Shown here piece after piece: positions 43,230-54,770 of a stretch of DNA of 64,000 nucleotides. Made by a program: the position numbers and the translations under genes. Under the pieces are notes generated by a model. That model was not told where the DNA came from. It ran no database searches and saw nothing but the letters and a program-made list of their open reading frames with translations. The DNA lies in contig CM037869.1 of assembly GCA_021292105.1 (NCBI GenBank), positions 31,125,508 through 31,189,507 on the forward strand. Reading direction: 5' to 3'. Within the stretch, counting starts at the first letter, position 1. Every line of letters starts with the position of its first letter. The DNA comes from Anadara kagoshimensis. Its lineage: Eukaryota; Mollusca; Bivalvia; Arcoida; Arcidae.

Positions 43230-44990
43230 ATCAAAAACAAACATACTAATCCATGTCCGAATCACAATCCAGAAGGAAAGTAAAAACTTTGGAACTGACA
43301 AGTTAGGTTAGACACGTGAACTTTCACCAGAGAAGTGAGGCAGGGTGCTTCGGAAGGGTAAGCACCTCCTGTTTAGCTAGCTACACCCGCCACGTGTGTA
43401 ATCAAAATTGTGTGAAAGGAACATGGAACTATGAGAAGTCAAATATATCCAGGGCAATCCTGGACACAGAGACATCAAACTTATCAACAATACTATGATG
43501 ACGACCATAAAAGTTTTTGAGGGTCTTAATAAGGCGAGGCTTGCAATATCCCTGAGTCAACAATTTATTCGCAAGCAGCCTACTTCCTTGTGCAAAGTCT
43601 CCGTAGTGGGAACAAGCTCTACCATAGCGTATTAATTGGGAAACAAATACACCGTAAGCAGGAGAAGCAGCTATATTGCATCACAAAAAAGGAAAGTTAA
43701 AAATAAAAAAATTGAAGTCAGCACGTTTGTCATAAAGTTTTAAATGTAGCTGTTCGTGTGCTTCATAATTCAGGTATAAGTTCAATATGAAGCAGAACTT
43801 GAGAAATCAGTCGTGTTTTTTATTTCAAGCTCACTAGGATAGGTGATATTTACATAGTCTCCAAATTTAGGATTGTTAAGAGACAAAACGTCATCTAGAT
43901 ATCTGTATGTTAAGTTGAATGATTTGGCGACAGTCTTCTTTTCAGATTTAACAAGGTTCTGCATGAATTCTGCTTCGTAAGAATAAAGAAACAAATCAGC
44001 AAGCAATGATGCACAGTTTGTACCCATTGGTATACAGATTGTTTGCTAAAAAAAACTATATTACCAAACACAACCAATATGTGATCTATCAAAAACTTTG
44101 TTGATGGTATCTTCGGTACATTTTTACTTGCAATCCGTATGGTGCTTGACAAAATAACCAGAATCCCTGTTCAGCACCAGATATTTATATCTTGGCTTAC
44201 CGGTTTTTGTAAAAAAAGACTAGTGAATAATTTCTTTAAGACGTTCTTTCAATTTAGAATGAAGGATATTGGTGTAGAGTGTAGAAAAATCAAACGTTTT
44301 TATACTTTTTACATGAGATAAAGTATTATTGGAAGCAAGCATTTCTTTAGAATTTTTGAGTATCCACATTTGGTTGATTCCAGATGTAGAATATACTTTT
44401 TTTTAATGAGACTGAAGACCATCTTTGGCGACTGTCAAAATTTGTGTTAGAGTTTCCGATAATTATTTAGTAGTACATGTTGATGAACCTGCTATATATC
44501 TTTCCTTGTATGGATTTTTTATGGAGTTTAGGAATCCAATACAAGTAAGGAAGATCAAGATATTTCTCCTCAAGATTGATACCGAAAGACTCGAGAACTT
44601 TCCTGTGGTTTGAAAGAACTTCATCTTTGGTCAAATTAGTTGTAGTATATGCAGGGTAATTTGATATACTATTTAAACCAAGCTACTTAATAAGACATTC
44701 AAAGTAGACCGTAGAATCTCTTACAAACGAACAAAATATTGTTGGAAGCCTTATCAGCTGGGACAACAACATATTTGTTGTGTATGTCTGATAGAATTGC
44801 CTTGATTTCTGGATCCTTGAGTACTGAAGACGGTTTATTACTAATAGACCCTTTTAGTTTGTCAATCCTAGTTTTAACGAAAGATCTTACAACTTTTATC
44901 CAGTCGGATTAAGGGATCAAGCTCAAAATCTTCTTATTTAGCCCAACGTCTGGCGTACTCTTCAACGGTTCATGACAAGTCTGAAATTCT
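43230..44990 (-). mobile_element. Penelope-like retroelement, longest copy (copy l)
   Basis: Minus strand, antisense to gene B, inside its intron. It runs from the family tail (43230: CCATGTCCGAATCACAATCC) through the coding end to an RT segment (43782-44027) and further upstream protein-like pieces to about 44990. This copy defines the family whose 3' fragments occur elsewhere in the window. The element is frame-broken in many places, so inactive. Assignment to Penelope-like elements is by general resemblance of the RT. Confidence 0.7.
43782..44027 (-). pseudogene. reverse transcriptase fragment of the Penelope-like element
   Basis: An open frame of 81 codons: MGTNCASLLADLFLYSYEAE, then SFNLTYRYLDDVLSLNNPKF, then YPSELEIKNTTD. 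The YLDD box is the catalytic RT motif (usual form YIDD/YVDD), preceded by the MGTNCA.L.ADLFL motif. Sequence on both sides shows more of the RT in other frames. It is a remnant, not a gene. Confidence 0.75.
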
Positions 44991-45244
44991 GTCCCCAAGT
45001 AAAAGGTTGAGCTACTCTATATATAGGACATTTTAAAAATAAAAATCTTAATTTAGTGTAAAGCAAAGGGGTATGTTCTTAAAAATACAATGGGCAGTAG
45101 TAAACATGATTATTATAAACTTTCAAAGAACTTTGTATACATATAATGTTAAGTATGTATATTTTGACCTGAAAATTCCGTTTATTTCTATACAATATGT
45201 ATAACTATTTCTATGATAATAGATTTGTTTTCCTCCATTTACAG

Positions 45245-45382
45245 TATGTGTAAATGGGATGTATGGTAAAGAGTGCGACATGACGTGTCCAGTCAACTGT
45301 AAACACAATTTATGTGATGGAAAAGACGGAATATGTATGTTTGGATGTAAACATGCAAACATGACTGGAAATCAGTGCGATG
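45245..45382 (+). CDS. gene B exon 7: membrane-proximal EGF-like module
   Basis: A 138-nt phase 1-1 exon: VCVNGMYGKECDMTCPVNC, CDGKDGICMFGC, KHANMTGNQCD. Same length as the gene A exon at 26257, with the same NMTGN glycosylation sequon near the end. Confidence 0.9.
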
Positions 45383-45724
45383 GTAAGAATGATACCTTAA
45401 CCGAATAATTAATGTTAGGAGAAAATGATATCAAAATTTAAATAATTAATTTAAGATTAAATTCAAATTTAACAAAAATAGCATAATAAACAAAATGGCG
45501 TAATGTATATCTGTATCCGTTACCTGTAAGTCAATTTTTGTAGTTTCCTCTGAAAAAAGAACCAATATTGATCACACATCAGATCAGAACGGGTATTAGG
45601 TGAGCTCTTTTTATAAATTTGTTGCCATAATCATAAACTAGGTCACTGTGCCCTACATGTAAAAACTAAACAGTTAATCCTTTCCGAAACAGACGTTGTA
45701 GTCAAATCGTCTCTTCGATGGAGT

Positions 45725-46385
45725 AAGTATAACAAATACACTTATCTATGTTCCAATTAAAAGCAAAGTGACAAATTAGGTAAATACGTGGCTCTCCACA
45801 AAGGAAGTGCTTTGAAAGGACACGTACCTCCTGTTTACTTAGCTTAACCAACTATGGATGTAATAATATGAGAATGAGGGGAAAGTGAAATTAGGAGACG
45901 TGAAATCTATCCAAGGCAATCCTAGAAACAAAGACATCATACTTATCAACAATACTGTAATGACGGCCATTAAACCTTTTGAGGGACGTCATAATCCTAG
46001 GCTTACAACATTTCTATGTCAGCAATTTTTTGTAAGCATCTTGGTGTGTTGTTTAAAGTCCCTGTAGTGGGAATAATTGACAATAAAAGTGAATTTATCA
46101 CGATTGTCATACAGTTTCAAAAGTAGCTTTTCCTGGACGTCATAATATGAAGCATAACTTAAGGAATTAGTCATGTCATTTATTTAAAGCTTACCGGTAA
46201 AGAGGTACTCACATAGTCTCAAAATGTAGGATTGTTAAAAGACAGAACGTAATCTATTTACATTTTGCGTTATAAGAATAAAGGACCAAATTAGCAGTGG
46301 TGTATAGTTTGTGCCTATCGGTATACCGATTGTTGTAAGAACAATTTTATCGTCAAACACAACAAACAAACATGATGTCTATTAA

Positions 46386-46456
<71 letters not shown>

Positions 46457-46620
46457 TTTTTGAATTCGTACGATGCATGACAATATAGCCTGAATCCTTT
46501 TTCAGCACTAGACATATATGTATCATAGCTTACCGTTTTTTTATAACAATGACAAGTGAATAATTTGTTTAAGACGTTCTTTTAATTTAGAATAAAGAAT
46601 CGCGGTCCTTTTCAACCAAT
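45725..46620 (-). mobile_element. Penelope-like element fragment (copy m) with (AT)n insertion
   Basis: Parallel to copy l but more diverged: family tail (CGTACCTCCTGTTTACTTAG), coding end (CAAGGCAATCCTAGAAACAA), RT region (CTCAAAATGTAGGATTGTTA). A 63-bp (AT)n run at 46388-46450 interrupts the RT part. Confidence 0.65.
46388..46450. repeat. (AT)n microsatellite
   Basis: An uninterrupted AT dinucleotide run of about 62 bp inside the Penelope-like copy m. Confidence 0.95.
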
Positions 46621-47288
46621 GCATATTTTGATTCATAGATACAACAACTATAATCTGATTATATTAATTAGTTTAGAAGTCATGCACTAAGCAAAAAAGT
46701 AAATTATATTGGTAGTATTTTGTCCGATACTTTAAAATCAGAATCCTGTATAAGACTTGAATAAATTCTCATGTATTTGTTAACATTTAATTAAAAAATA
46801 AATTGACAGCAAATTACAATTTTGCAATGTAATTTGTGTGTATTGATATACTTATACCAAAAAAATCACAAATTTATGAACTAAATTTTGAGTAAAAACA
46901 GAAGTGCCACAAAACTTTTGACTTTATGACTAAATGTTTTAAACATCATTCATATGCATGTGGGTTTTAGAAATCCTGAAAATTTTATATTTTTTCGTAA
47001 TTAATACATTATAATAATACTTTACTCTTTGTTTGGACTGGTTACACAATTTGCACACGCGACCTCGTATTTCATTATATTGCTATCTGGACCACGATAA
47101 AACTTCATATCGCACTAAACCAATTAAATCTCTCGTTGGAAACTACACACGACACAAGTCAGCTGAACAAACTATAAACATAACATGTCAGCAAGATTTG
47201 CCGTAGGCAGACGAGCGAGATGTCTGCCATAAAACAATGATATTTTATTAAAAAACAGTTTACATATAATCAAAAAATACATTATACT

Positions 47289-47453
47289 AGTGAGTGCGAT
47301 ATGATGGTTTATCGACAAAGAAAATTATGTTATACTAAACAAAATTACAAAATTCTTTGCCGATAATATACAATGATGTTTTATCGGCAAAGCAAAGCAA
47401 TATTGGCCGAGGAAGTAGGCCGTTTGCCGATAAAACATCATATCGCACTCACT
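47289..47453. mobile_element. 165-bp MITE with 26-bp terminal inverted repeats
   Basis: Ends AGTGAGTGCGATATGATG..TTTATCG and its reverse complement CGATAAAACATCATATCGCA.. (26 bp, one mismatch). Related ends appear at about 47095 (ATAAAACTTCATATCGCACT) and 47805-47823 (AAAACATCATATCGCACTCA), so this intron holds a nested or tandem cluster of the same family. The open frame at 47494-47799 belongs to it and is not a gene. Confidence 0.8.
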
Positions 47454-47972
47454 GAAATGCTATAATTGTCTATTACATGTAAAGTATGTTAAAATGAGAA
47501 GACAGGTATTTTATTTTACTAATAAATATCTGTTGCCTTTTATTTTCCTACACTGGCCGCCGTCACAGTACCAAAGCAGCGTCACGGCATCTAATGACGT
47601 ACTAGTGTCTGTGACGTCATTAAATTGTGCAATTCATTCCTTTTGCGTTCAAGTTAAGTTTCCAACGGTGGATTTGATTGACTTAGTGCAATATGGTGTT
47701 TTATCATGTTCCAGAGTGCAATATGATGAAAAACGGCTTTGCAAGTGCAAGAAGTTTAACCAATCAAAACAAAGGTCTCAGCGTAAAATCATATCATAAT
47801 GTAATAAAACATCATATCGCACTCAATGGAATGCTATAGTTCTATATTACTGCTGACAACAAAGGAACAAAGGACACATTTACAATATCCATTTCAAGTT
47901 CATTCGCCTCTCATATAAACATAGGACACATTTACTTGGGGTACTAATAAATATGTTTTAATGTCATTTTAG

Positions 47973-48099
47973 GTATTCAAACGATAAAGGAAGGACTGGC
48001 GTTTCAAATAAATTCATATATTGGAACCATAATTGCAGGAGTTGTATCTCTGATCAACATTGTTCTCATTGTAGTCATACTGACGTTGTATTGCAAGAG
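47973..48099 (+). CDS. gene B exon 8: transmembrane segment
   Basis: A 127-nt exon, phase 1 in and phase 2 out. Linker GIQTIKEGLAFQINS, then about 24 hydrophobic residues (YIGTIIAGVVSLINIVLIVV ILTL) and a CKR stop-transfer end. It aligns with gene A exon at 27113 and gives a single-pass type I topology. Confidence 0.9.
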
Positions 48100-48212
48100 G
48101 TATGTGTTCTAAAAACAATCATCATGTACTATATTGTATACTAACTTTTTTAAGTTCATTCACATTCCAGTTTGTGTTACATGTACATTTTGTTTTGTGC
48201 TTTTGTCTGTAG

Positions 48213-48276
48213 TTATTTTACAAAGAAGCATCAGAGTCAACGACTAAATAAAGGGAGCCAGTCAAACAGAACATAG
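48213..48276 (+). CDS. gene B candidate alternative last exon (short tail)
   Basis: After the transmembrane exon a TTTTGTCTGTAG acceptor would splice in phase 2 to SYFTKKHQSQRLNKGSQ then SNRT and stop TAG 48274-48276. An AATAAA signal follows at 48320-48325, a sensible distance for poly-A. The isoform would be 511 residues with a basic tail and no tyrosine motifs. A homologous stretch (KAYHRLQRINQ) is part of the gene A terminal exon. It is supported by splice phase, poly-A signal and homology, not by transcripts. Confidence 0.5.
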
Positions 48277-48319
48277 AAAACTATTGGCCTAACATTCTTA
48301 GCTATGGTTCTTGTCTTGG

Positions 48320-48325
48320 AATAAA
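48320..48325 (+). promoter_or_regulatory. candidate poly(A) signal for the short-tail isoform
   Basis: AATAAA 44 nt after the stop of the candidate alternative exon. Confidence 0.4.
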
Positions 48326-48665
48326 ATTCTAGGAGAATAGTCAGTATTGAAAAGTACGAGCGAGACATGAAGATATATGTATAAAATAGCAAAGATATTT
48401 CGATACATCTTTAATGAGCAAACTGCAGAAAAAAAATTAATCTAAAATTGTCCATTTTATCCGAACTTTAAGCGGTGGGTTGCTAAGTTGGAAAAGCACA
48501 CATCCAATTCTACGGAAGATCCGAGATCTATCCCTGGTGAGACCATCGGAAGTGGTTGACTGTCAAACTTAGTTCATTGGAGGAGATTTAGGTGAGATGG
48601 ATTAGCTTTTGTTCGATTTGTGACTCATTGTCCTAACCTCATTTATCCAGAATTCTTTATTTCAG

Positions 48666-48739
48666 GAGGCGACGTAAAGAGACCGTTTATGAAAACCAAA
48701 AACCCTCAGACTCGACACAGGAAGGAAGAAATCAACAAG
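48666..48739 (+). CDS. gene B exon 9: cytoplasmic tail with YENQ motif
   Basis: A 74-nt exon, phase 2 in and phase 1 out, TTTCAG acceptor and GTATCA donor. It encodes RRRKETVYENQKPSDSTQEG then RNQQ. The basic start fits the inner membrane face. YENQ matches the pY-x-N-x consensus for Grb2-type SH2 domains; use in signalling is inferred. The homologous gene A exon has a stop after four codons and Cys in place of this Tyr. Confidence 0.82.
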
Positions 48740-49209
48740 GTATCATCACTTCATTAACAATGGTACAGAAAATACAGTAAATCAGACATTTACGTCAGAA
48801 ATATCCATATATTTACTTGATGCTCGAGTGATCAAGGACGTGGTCAAACAGCATAAAAGTGTCGACAGAAAGATTCGAACCTGGACACCACATTATCCTG
48901 GAACTTTGTCGGGCATAAAACATCAATAAATTGCAACCCCGCTACCACATTTGACTAAGAGCAAATTGAAGCATCAATTATATTTTTCTTAATATTCATC
49001 GGTCATGCCTTTATAGCTTTTGATGAAAAACAACATTTTTTAAAATATAACTTAAGTAAATCTAACTTCTCCATGTTAGGCGTATATGTATCCTATCTGT
49101 ATGAATCTTACAGACAAAATGTTTTATATGATGCATAACTTAAAAAATGGTCATTCTATCAACCTTTTTTACTACTTTCTTCAAATTATAGAGAATCATA
49201 TATTTTCAG
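48740..49209 (+). other. gene B last intron
   Basis: About 470 bp, no recognised element. Confidence 0.5.
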
Positions 49210-49340
49210 ACAATTATAACCCGGAACAACACCAGACTGTACACTATGAGACATTAGGCTTAGACGATCGTGGCAGTGTCAACACTAATTCTGCTGAGGC
49301 GTATACAGGACTTAATGTGAATACTGAAGGTCGTTATTAG
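49210..49340 (+). CDS. gene B exon 10: tail end with YETL and YTGL motifs
   Basis: Phase 1 in: DNYNPEQHQTVHYETLGLDD, then RGSVNTNSAEAYTGL, then NVNTEGRY and stop TAG 49338-49340. Two YxxL motifs are separated by 15 residues (from the Leu of the first to the Tyr of the second), longer than the 6-12 of a canonical ITAM but similar in kind to tail motifs of Draper-type receptors. The NTNSAEAYT block is preserved in the gene A relic, evidence of past constraint. Confidence 0.85.
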
Positions 49341-52300
49341 AAATATTTAGGAAACGCATAGCTTAATTCTTTACGGCACATAAACGTATTATGAAACACT
49401 TTTTCTAGAATGAAATGACTACAAATGACTACAATTGTCCACTTGAGTTGTGCATATTCACTCGATTCATTTCAATGGCAAAGCGCAAAGCCCTGCGTTC
49501 ATCTGTTATATATATGTAATAGTGTATTTGTTTTACAATTTGGTATACGTTATGGTAGAGATTGTTTTATTCCAACTATAAGAACACCATATTTTAGTTT
49601 TGACTTTGGTTTATAGCAGATTGGTAGGTTAAGATATTTAGCATCGTTATTAGATTCCCCGTAGCATTACACGATCACTCTATACTAGGTTATCCTAACT
49701 AACTGTACAATGAATATACTGATAGTATGCATTCTTTCTAATAAAGGTTTATTCAAGTGAATGAACATTTCTGATATAAAGATACATGTATATATGGAAT
49801 AATTGTGTCGGGATCTCTATAAACTTCATTAAACACTAGTTCATAAACTGTTATATAGTTCAAGTTATTTCATCATATTGCAATTATACATGGTTATTTG
49901 TTAATTATTTTAGTTTGTTATAATCATGTATGTTTAATATGTTCCAAGTTAAATCTTTTGACACAAGCATGTTTATTTAATATATCGTATCACAAAAATA
50001 CAGTACAATAATATTCTGAACAAAAACTGGGTGTTTTTATACTTAATCTTATAAATCTTTTAAAAGCTTGTCGACAAAATTGAATCTGCGACAACATCGT
50101 CAGTCACGTCGTGTGCTTTATTTTTTAAAACTGTGACATTGAGTATGGAGGTGTAAATAGAATTCGATCACTTAGAGGACTTGGATAACCAAATAGTAGT
50201 GAGTTAAATTTGCATCAACAAACATACTACTAATAAATATGTGTGTGTTTTTATACAGTTAAAATCTGATTTAAAGTGTTAAAATAACATATTCTATCTT
50301 TAATTACTCTCGGTCCAATTGATCAAACATGTCCGAGGCACGTTTTGCCGACTTGGAAAGTAGTGTACTTGGAATGTTGTTCATGCATAGAGACGACTAT
50401 GTGTGAAATATCCCTCTGTTAAAAGTGTTAAAGAGATGGAAACATAAAATTGAACTGGCTTTTGAAGAGTTAATCTAAGCAATCAAAACACATTTAATTT
50501 TGGTCTTGTTTTAGATCGCATCGGCAATATTTTATCTCTTTACTACAAGTTTTTCTTGTTAAGTAACGTCTTAAGTACTAATGCATCATTTGTGCTGATG
50601 ATCTAAACACTAGTTTGTGTGGTGTGTGAGTATTGTGTTGTGTTAGTGTTCTTATCTCCTTTTAATACCGCAACTTTTGGCGATCTAACGAGCTAATGGT
50701 ACACTTGACCAAAGTGCGGCAACTAAAATTGCAGACCACTCCGGTATTGAAGCGACAAGTACATACCTATGACAAAAACACTCCCTTTCTCAATTGCATT
50801 AAATGAAATAAAAAAGTGTAGCTTCAATGGGACTACTAGCTTAGTATTATTCATGCATCGTATGTGGTGGTAAATGATAATTAATCGAACATTGAAACAA
50901 TATGATCCTCCCAGGACGGAACGCGTACGTGTTACTTCGTGACGAGAGAACAATAAGGGTACATGTCTCTTGCAATTCTGTAACCGGTTTGATTTGACAC
51001 ATTATAGATACGCGTGTTGCTCACTGACGAGTCTCCATTCGGGCTTTTAACGTCACATATGCGACAACGTGTCTTTTGATGTCTTGGTGAGCGATATTAA
51101 TGACCGAATATGGGTGGACGGAGATATACCAAGGCATGAAATCAATCTTCCAACAATAAGATATCGGGATCTGGCCTTAGAACCACAGCTTGGTACACAT
51201 TTTTCTCTTATCAGTCAACGTAACCTTGCAGGACAACGCGTGACCCCATTTTTGCTAGGGTTACCGCGAAGTTCTGACTAAAAAAACACACCAGTTCTTG
51301 ATTGACCAAAATATAGTAAAGTCGGTATTTGTCCCAGACAAAGCATTGATGCGGCGAGCGAAACAGAAGGGTTGGGAAGCGTGTAAATTTACCATAGAAC
51401 GTCGCTCAACTCCCATTGGCCCTTATTAAGGAATGAACAATATTACCAAAAGGACAATAATTGCGTGAAAAAGAGCAGCGACTGAAAAAAAACAGGACAC
51501 ACGCTACTGATTTATATTTTGATCGGGAAACGGCGTCCAGTGCTTTTGTTTTCACGCTTATTACGCAAATACAGACTGTGATTTGACAACAGAAATATCA
51601 ATTTTTTTCAGTAATGATGAAATAATGGAGTAACCTAGACAGACAAATCAGCACTATGTCAATTGGTATCTTTAAGTTAATGTATTTTACTATACCCTGT
51701 CCTGACGCTATATTAACAAAGCAAAACAAGCAAAGTATGTTTATAGATATTTTAATTATAAGAAATATTAAGTAGATTAAAAATTAAAAAAAAAACACTT
51801 AAAAAGGTTAACTAATTCTCGTTATACTCGTATCTTAATATATAAGGCACACCAATTATAAACATTAAACTTGTTTATCGTTTTAATATCCCGAATGTTA
51901 AAATATAATATTCAATTACTTTACATTAAAATTTAGTTGCACATTCAAGGTAACATGTAGTTACTTAAACAGGTAATGGATACATATATGATCGTTTGTC
52001 TTGGTGTTTGCTTTATGTCAATGGTGATCTCTAATTAATTCAAGATAAAGTATAACATTTAAACTTCCTTCTTTGTTTTGTGTTTTATATTCCTACTGCT
52101 ACTATTACTATACAGGATTTAGTTTCATTGCAAACGGGGAAGTACATTTGTTCTAAGGTAGGTTTAACACAATATACATCTCAAAATAAAAACAGTGTAA
52201 ACAACAATTTTTCTCGTGTAAGTATTGCAGAAGAAGACGCAATTGTCAATGCTGAAAGCTTTCCAGAATTTATTGATATTTCTATTTAATTGAAATTATT

Positions 52301-53250
52301 AGTATAGACAAACGACACTAACCTGTCCACTTGACCTTTCATTACTAATATTTATATACGGTGGTCCACTCAATAGATGGGTTGTGCTAGCATTCGCATT
52401 TAATATATAAATAATGCATGTTTTTTCTTAATGTAGACAAAATGAACAAATGTGTTCCCTATATAATGTATATAAATGAACTGATTCATCTTAGATATTT
52501 AAATAAAAGGTCATACGTACATGTTCATGTTGTTTTCCTATAGCAGCTATATGTATGTATGGTGTAAACATTTACTATCACTGATTACAGATTTTCCGAT
52601 TTATGACGGACAGCGTAACTGGATATGGACATCACCAACCCTTACATACAACCAGTATAATATTAGACTGTTCATTGATCGGGAAATTTATGGTTTTTAT
52701 TACTGAATTGTTGTGTCAGAAAAAATTCCGAAACATATTTTATCTTCTCAACAGGTTTGAATATCTGCTCTAAAATCAAAGACGGATAGGTTTACACTGC
52801 GTGTAAAATACTTCACATATATACGCCAAATCACTTTTTTCATTGTCGTTAGCGTCCAGGCGGGGTTAAAAGGTCAATCGGACAACTCCCGCTGTCGTTC
52901 CGCGGGTAAACAACATGGCGAATGCGGAAGAGATTGCTGAATCGTCATAATAACACCTAAATTGTAGTTCATAATATTTCATTTGTAAGACACTGCCCTG
53001 TCAATGGAACACTCCATGAAAAGTAAGTTGACAGAGGAAAAAAATTACAAAAATATTTGCATAAATATTTTGGTAATTAATTGTTGCAATAAAGATGTTG
53101 TCATGGACAAAATAAAGGTATTGCAATATCATAGGAAAATGATGATTTTTCGATGTTACCACAATTTTTTCACATGTATCGTCAGAAAATGAAACTGTGT
53201 CTAATTTGTTTCAAAGAAATACAACAGGCAGCAGTAGTCAAATACAAACT

Positions 53251-53574
53251 TCCACTACAGTAGCTCAGTGTTAGAGTGCTCGCTCCGTATGTGGGAGAGG
53301 TCTGACCAAGACTTAAAAATAGGCATGCAGTGACTGTCCTGTTGCCAAGCACTTAGCGATTAGAAATGAAAGTCGTGGAGTTTTTCCAAAGATACCTTAA
53401 AAACTGGGGTCCCGTGTCACGGCTGGCGTGGCAGTGGCACATTAAAGAAACCCTCCCTGCACATTACCCTGAGCAAAGGTCAACATTTCTGTCACATCAC
53501 CTAAAGATGGTGATGTCTTGATATAAGTAAAATATTTTTTAATGGGACGTAAAAACCCAATAAATCAATTAAAG
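53251..53574 (+). mobile_element. tRNA-derived SINE with target-site duplication
   Basis: Begins TCCACTACAGTAGCTCAGTG (box A-like) and has a body with CACATCACCTAAAGATGGTG and an end GGACGTAAAAACCCAATAAA. It is flanked by the direct repeat AAATACAAACT at 53240-53250 and 53575-53585, a target-site duplication typical of LINE-mediated retrotransposition. The intact duplication suggests a fairly recent insertion. Confidence 0.9.
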
Positions 53575-53764
53575 AAATACAAACTTTATTCCAAATGTCA
53601 CAAGGTACAAGAAGTTTTAACTACAAGGATGAAACTTATAGAAACTTTTTAGTAATGAAATGATATATTTTTACTCTATATTTTCTTTTGATATTCCCAG
53701 TAAGTAAGCTTATATTCCTGAAATGGTGATTACTGGTATTCTATGTATACTCGACTTTCATATA

Positions 53765-53942
53765 CAGTAAACCTGCCTTAAAGGACACCTCCATAATAAG
53801 GAGCACCTGCTTTTAAAGACCATTAAAATTTTATCCCAATTGCTCTTTGTTCATGTTATCTTAACCTGTGTATAAGGGCTACCTGTCCAGAAAGACCACT
53901 TTAAGTGGTTCCCTGGGTGACTTTATTAGACAGGTTTGACTG
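53765..53942 (+). mobile_element. palindromic MITE, copy 3
   Basis: CAGTAAACCTGCC start and GACAGGTTTGACTG end, with internal AAGGAGCACCTGC and GGTTCCCTGGGTGAC units matching copies 1 and 2. Confidence 0.8.
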
Positions 53943-54443
53943 CAGTTAGTTTACTATAATTCAATTTCATTGCCCTAAGACATTGGTTTCACGTTCTATT
54001 GCAAGTTTTTCCATTGGAAATGAGTTCATTTCCAGTAAAAATGATGTCATTTTGGAAATTTGGGATGTAAGACTTTTTTTCAAAATTTATGTATTCTTAA
54101 AACAAACATTATTATGAGTATTGATTAAGTTTTAGATGTACAATAGTGAAGCTCATTGATTTATACCATTGTCAGAAACTGGCATAAACAAATAAAAAAA
54201 ATCATATTGTCTTTAATTCTTTTTTCTTTTCTTTTTTTGAGTTTGGAGCTTTACTTCCGAGTCAAGATTTTTTCGCTCTTTTCGAGGTGGTTGGTTGAGA
54301 ATTGGTGGAGGAAACAAGAGTGTCCAGAGAAACCACTGAACACCTTCAGGTGACCTGATAAATTCTCTTGCATTAGGATCTGTCTCAAGAAGGATTTAAA
54401 CATAAGCGATGAGAAGCGCTGTGATTCATAAACATACATTTTA

Positions 54444-54770
54444 GACTACCTTGCCATTGAGGTCTCTAATTTTAATCTATTAAATCTATACATGAAAAGT
54501 AACCAAGGGTATGTTATACTATATATATAATTAAAGTTTAGTTTCAACATAATCATTTTACATTGCACGAACACATTTATTGTGTGGTGTGCGAGATAAT
54601 GACATTTTATGACTACCTTGCCATTGAGGTCTCTAATTTTAATCTATTAAATCTATACATGAAAATTAACCAAGGGTATGTAATACTATATATATAATTA
54701 AAGTTTAGTTTCAACATAATCATTTTACATTGCACGAACACTTTTATTGTGTGGTGTGCGAGATAAAGAT
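54444..54770. repeat. 167-bp tandem duplication
   Basis: GACTACCTTGCCATTGAGGT at 54444 recurs at 54611, and the following about 157 bp match with only a few substitutions (ACATTTATTG/ACTTTTATTG). No coding content. Confidence 0.9.

Larger units (their letters stand above)
43108..45244 (+). other. gene B intron 6 (mostly Penelope-like element)
   Basis: About 1.7 kb of the 2.1-kb intron is the minus-strand Penelope-like copy at 43230-44990. Nothing else recognised. Confidence 0.6.
45383..47972 (+). other. gene B intron 7 (repeat-rich)
   Basis: It contains a minus-strand Penelope-like fragment (copy m, about 45725-46620) with an (AT)n microsatellite inside it (46388-46450), and a cluster of GAGTGCGATATGATG-ended palindromic repeats (47095-47840). 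Confidence 0.6.
36125..49340 (+). other. gene B: F-type lectin / multiple-EGF transmembrane receptor (whole locus)
   Basis: Ten exons with consistent GT-AG borders: signal peptide (36141), lectin halves (36988, 38380), EGF-like exons (39867, 42097 with three modules, 42874 with two, 45245), transmembrane (47973), tail exons (48666, 49210). The exon lengths sum to 1677 coding nt, an exact frame of 558 residues plus stop, which strongly supports the model. The architecture resembles MEGF10/Draper/SREC-type receptors with an added N-terminal F-type lectin domain. Known: the lectin family binds fucosylated glycans, and Draper-type receptors signal from tail tyrosines. Inference: a recognition/engulfment-type surface receptor on, for example, haemocytes. 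The exact ligand and cell are not visible from sequence. Confidence 0.85.

Noticed and set aside
47494-47799. 101-codon plus-strand open frame
   Set aside because: Lies in a cluster of GAGTGCGATATGATG palindromic repeats; no domain or splice support.
50580-50600. Another hammerhead core (GCTGATGATCTAAACAC)
   Set aside because: CTGATGA is present, but there is no stem II, GAAA or stem I partner nearby.
53251-53330. Functional tRNA gene
   Set aside because: It is the head of a SINE with a target-site duplication.
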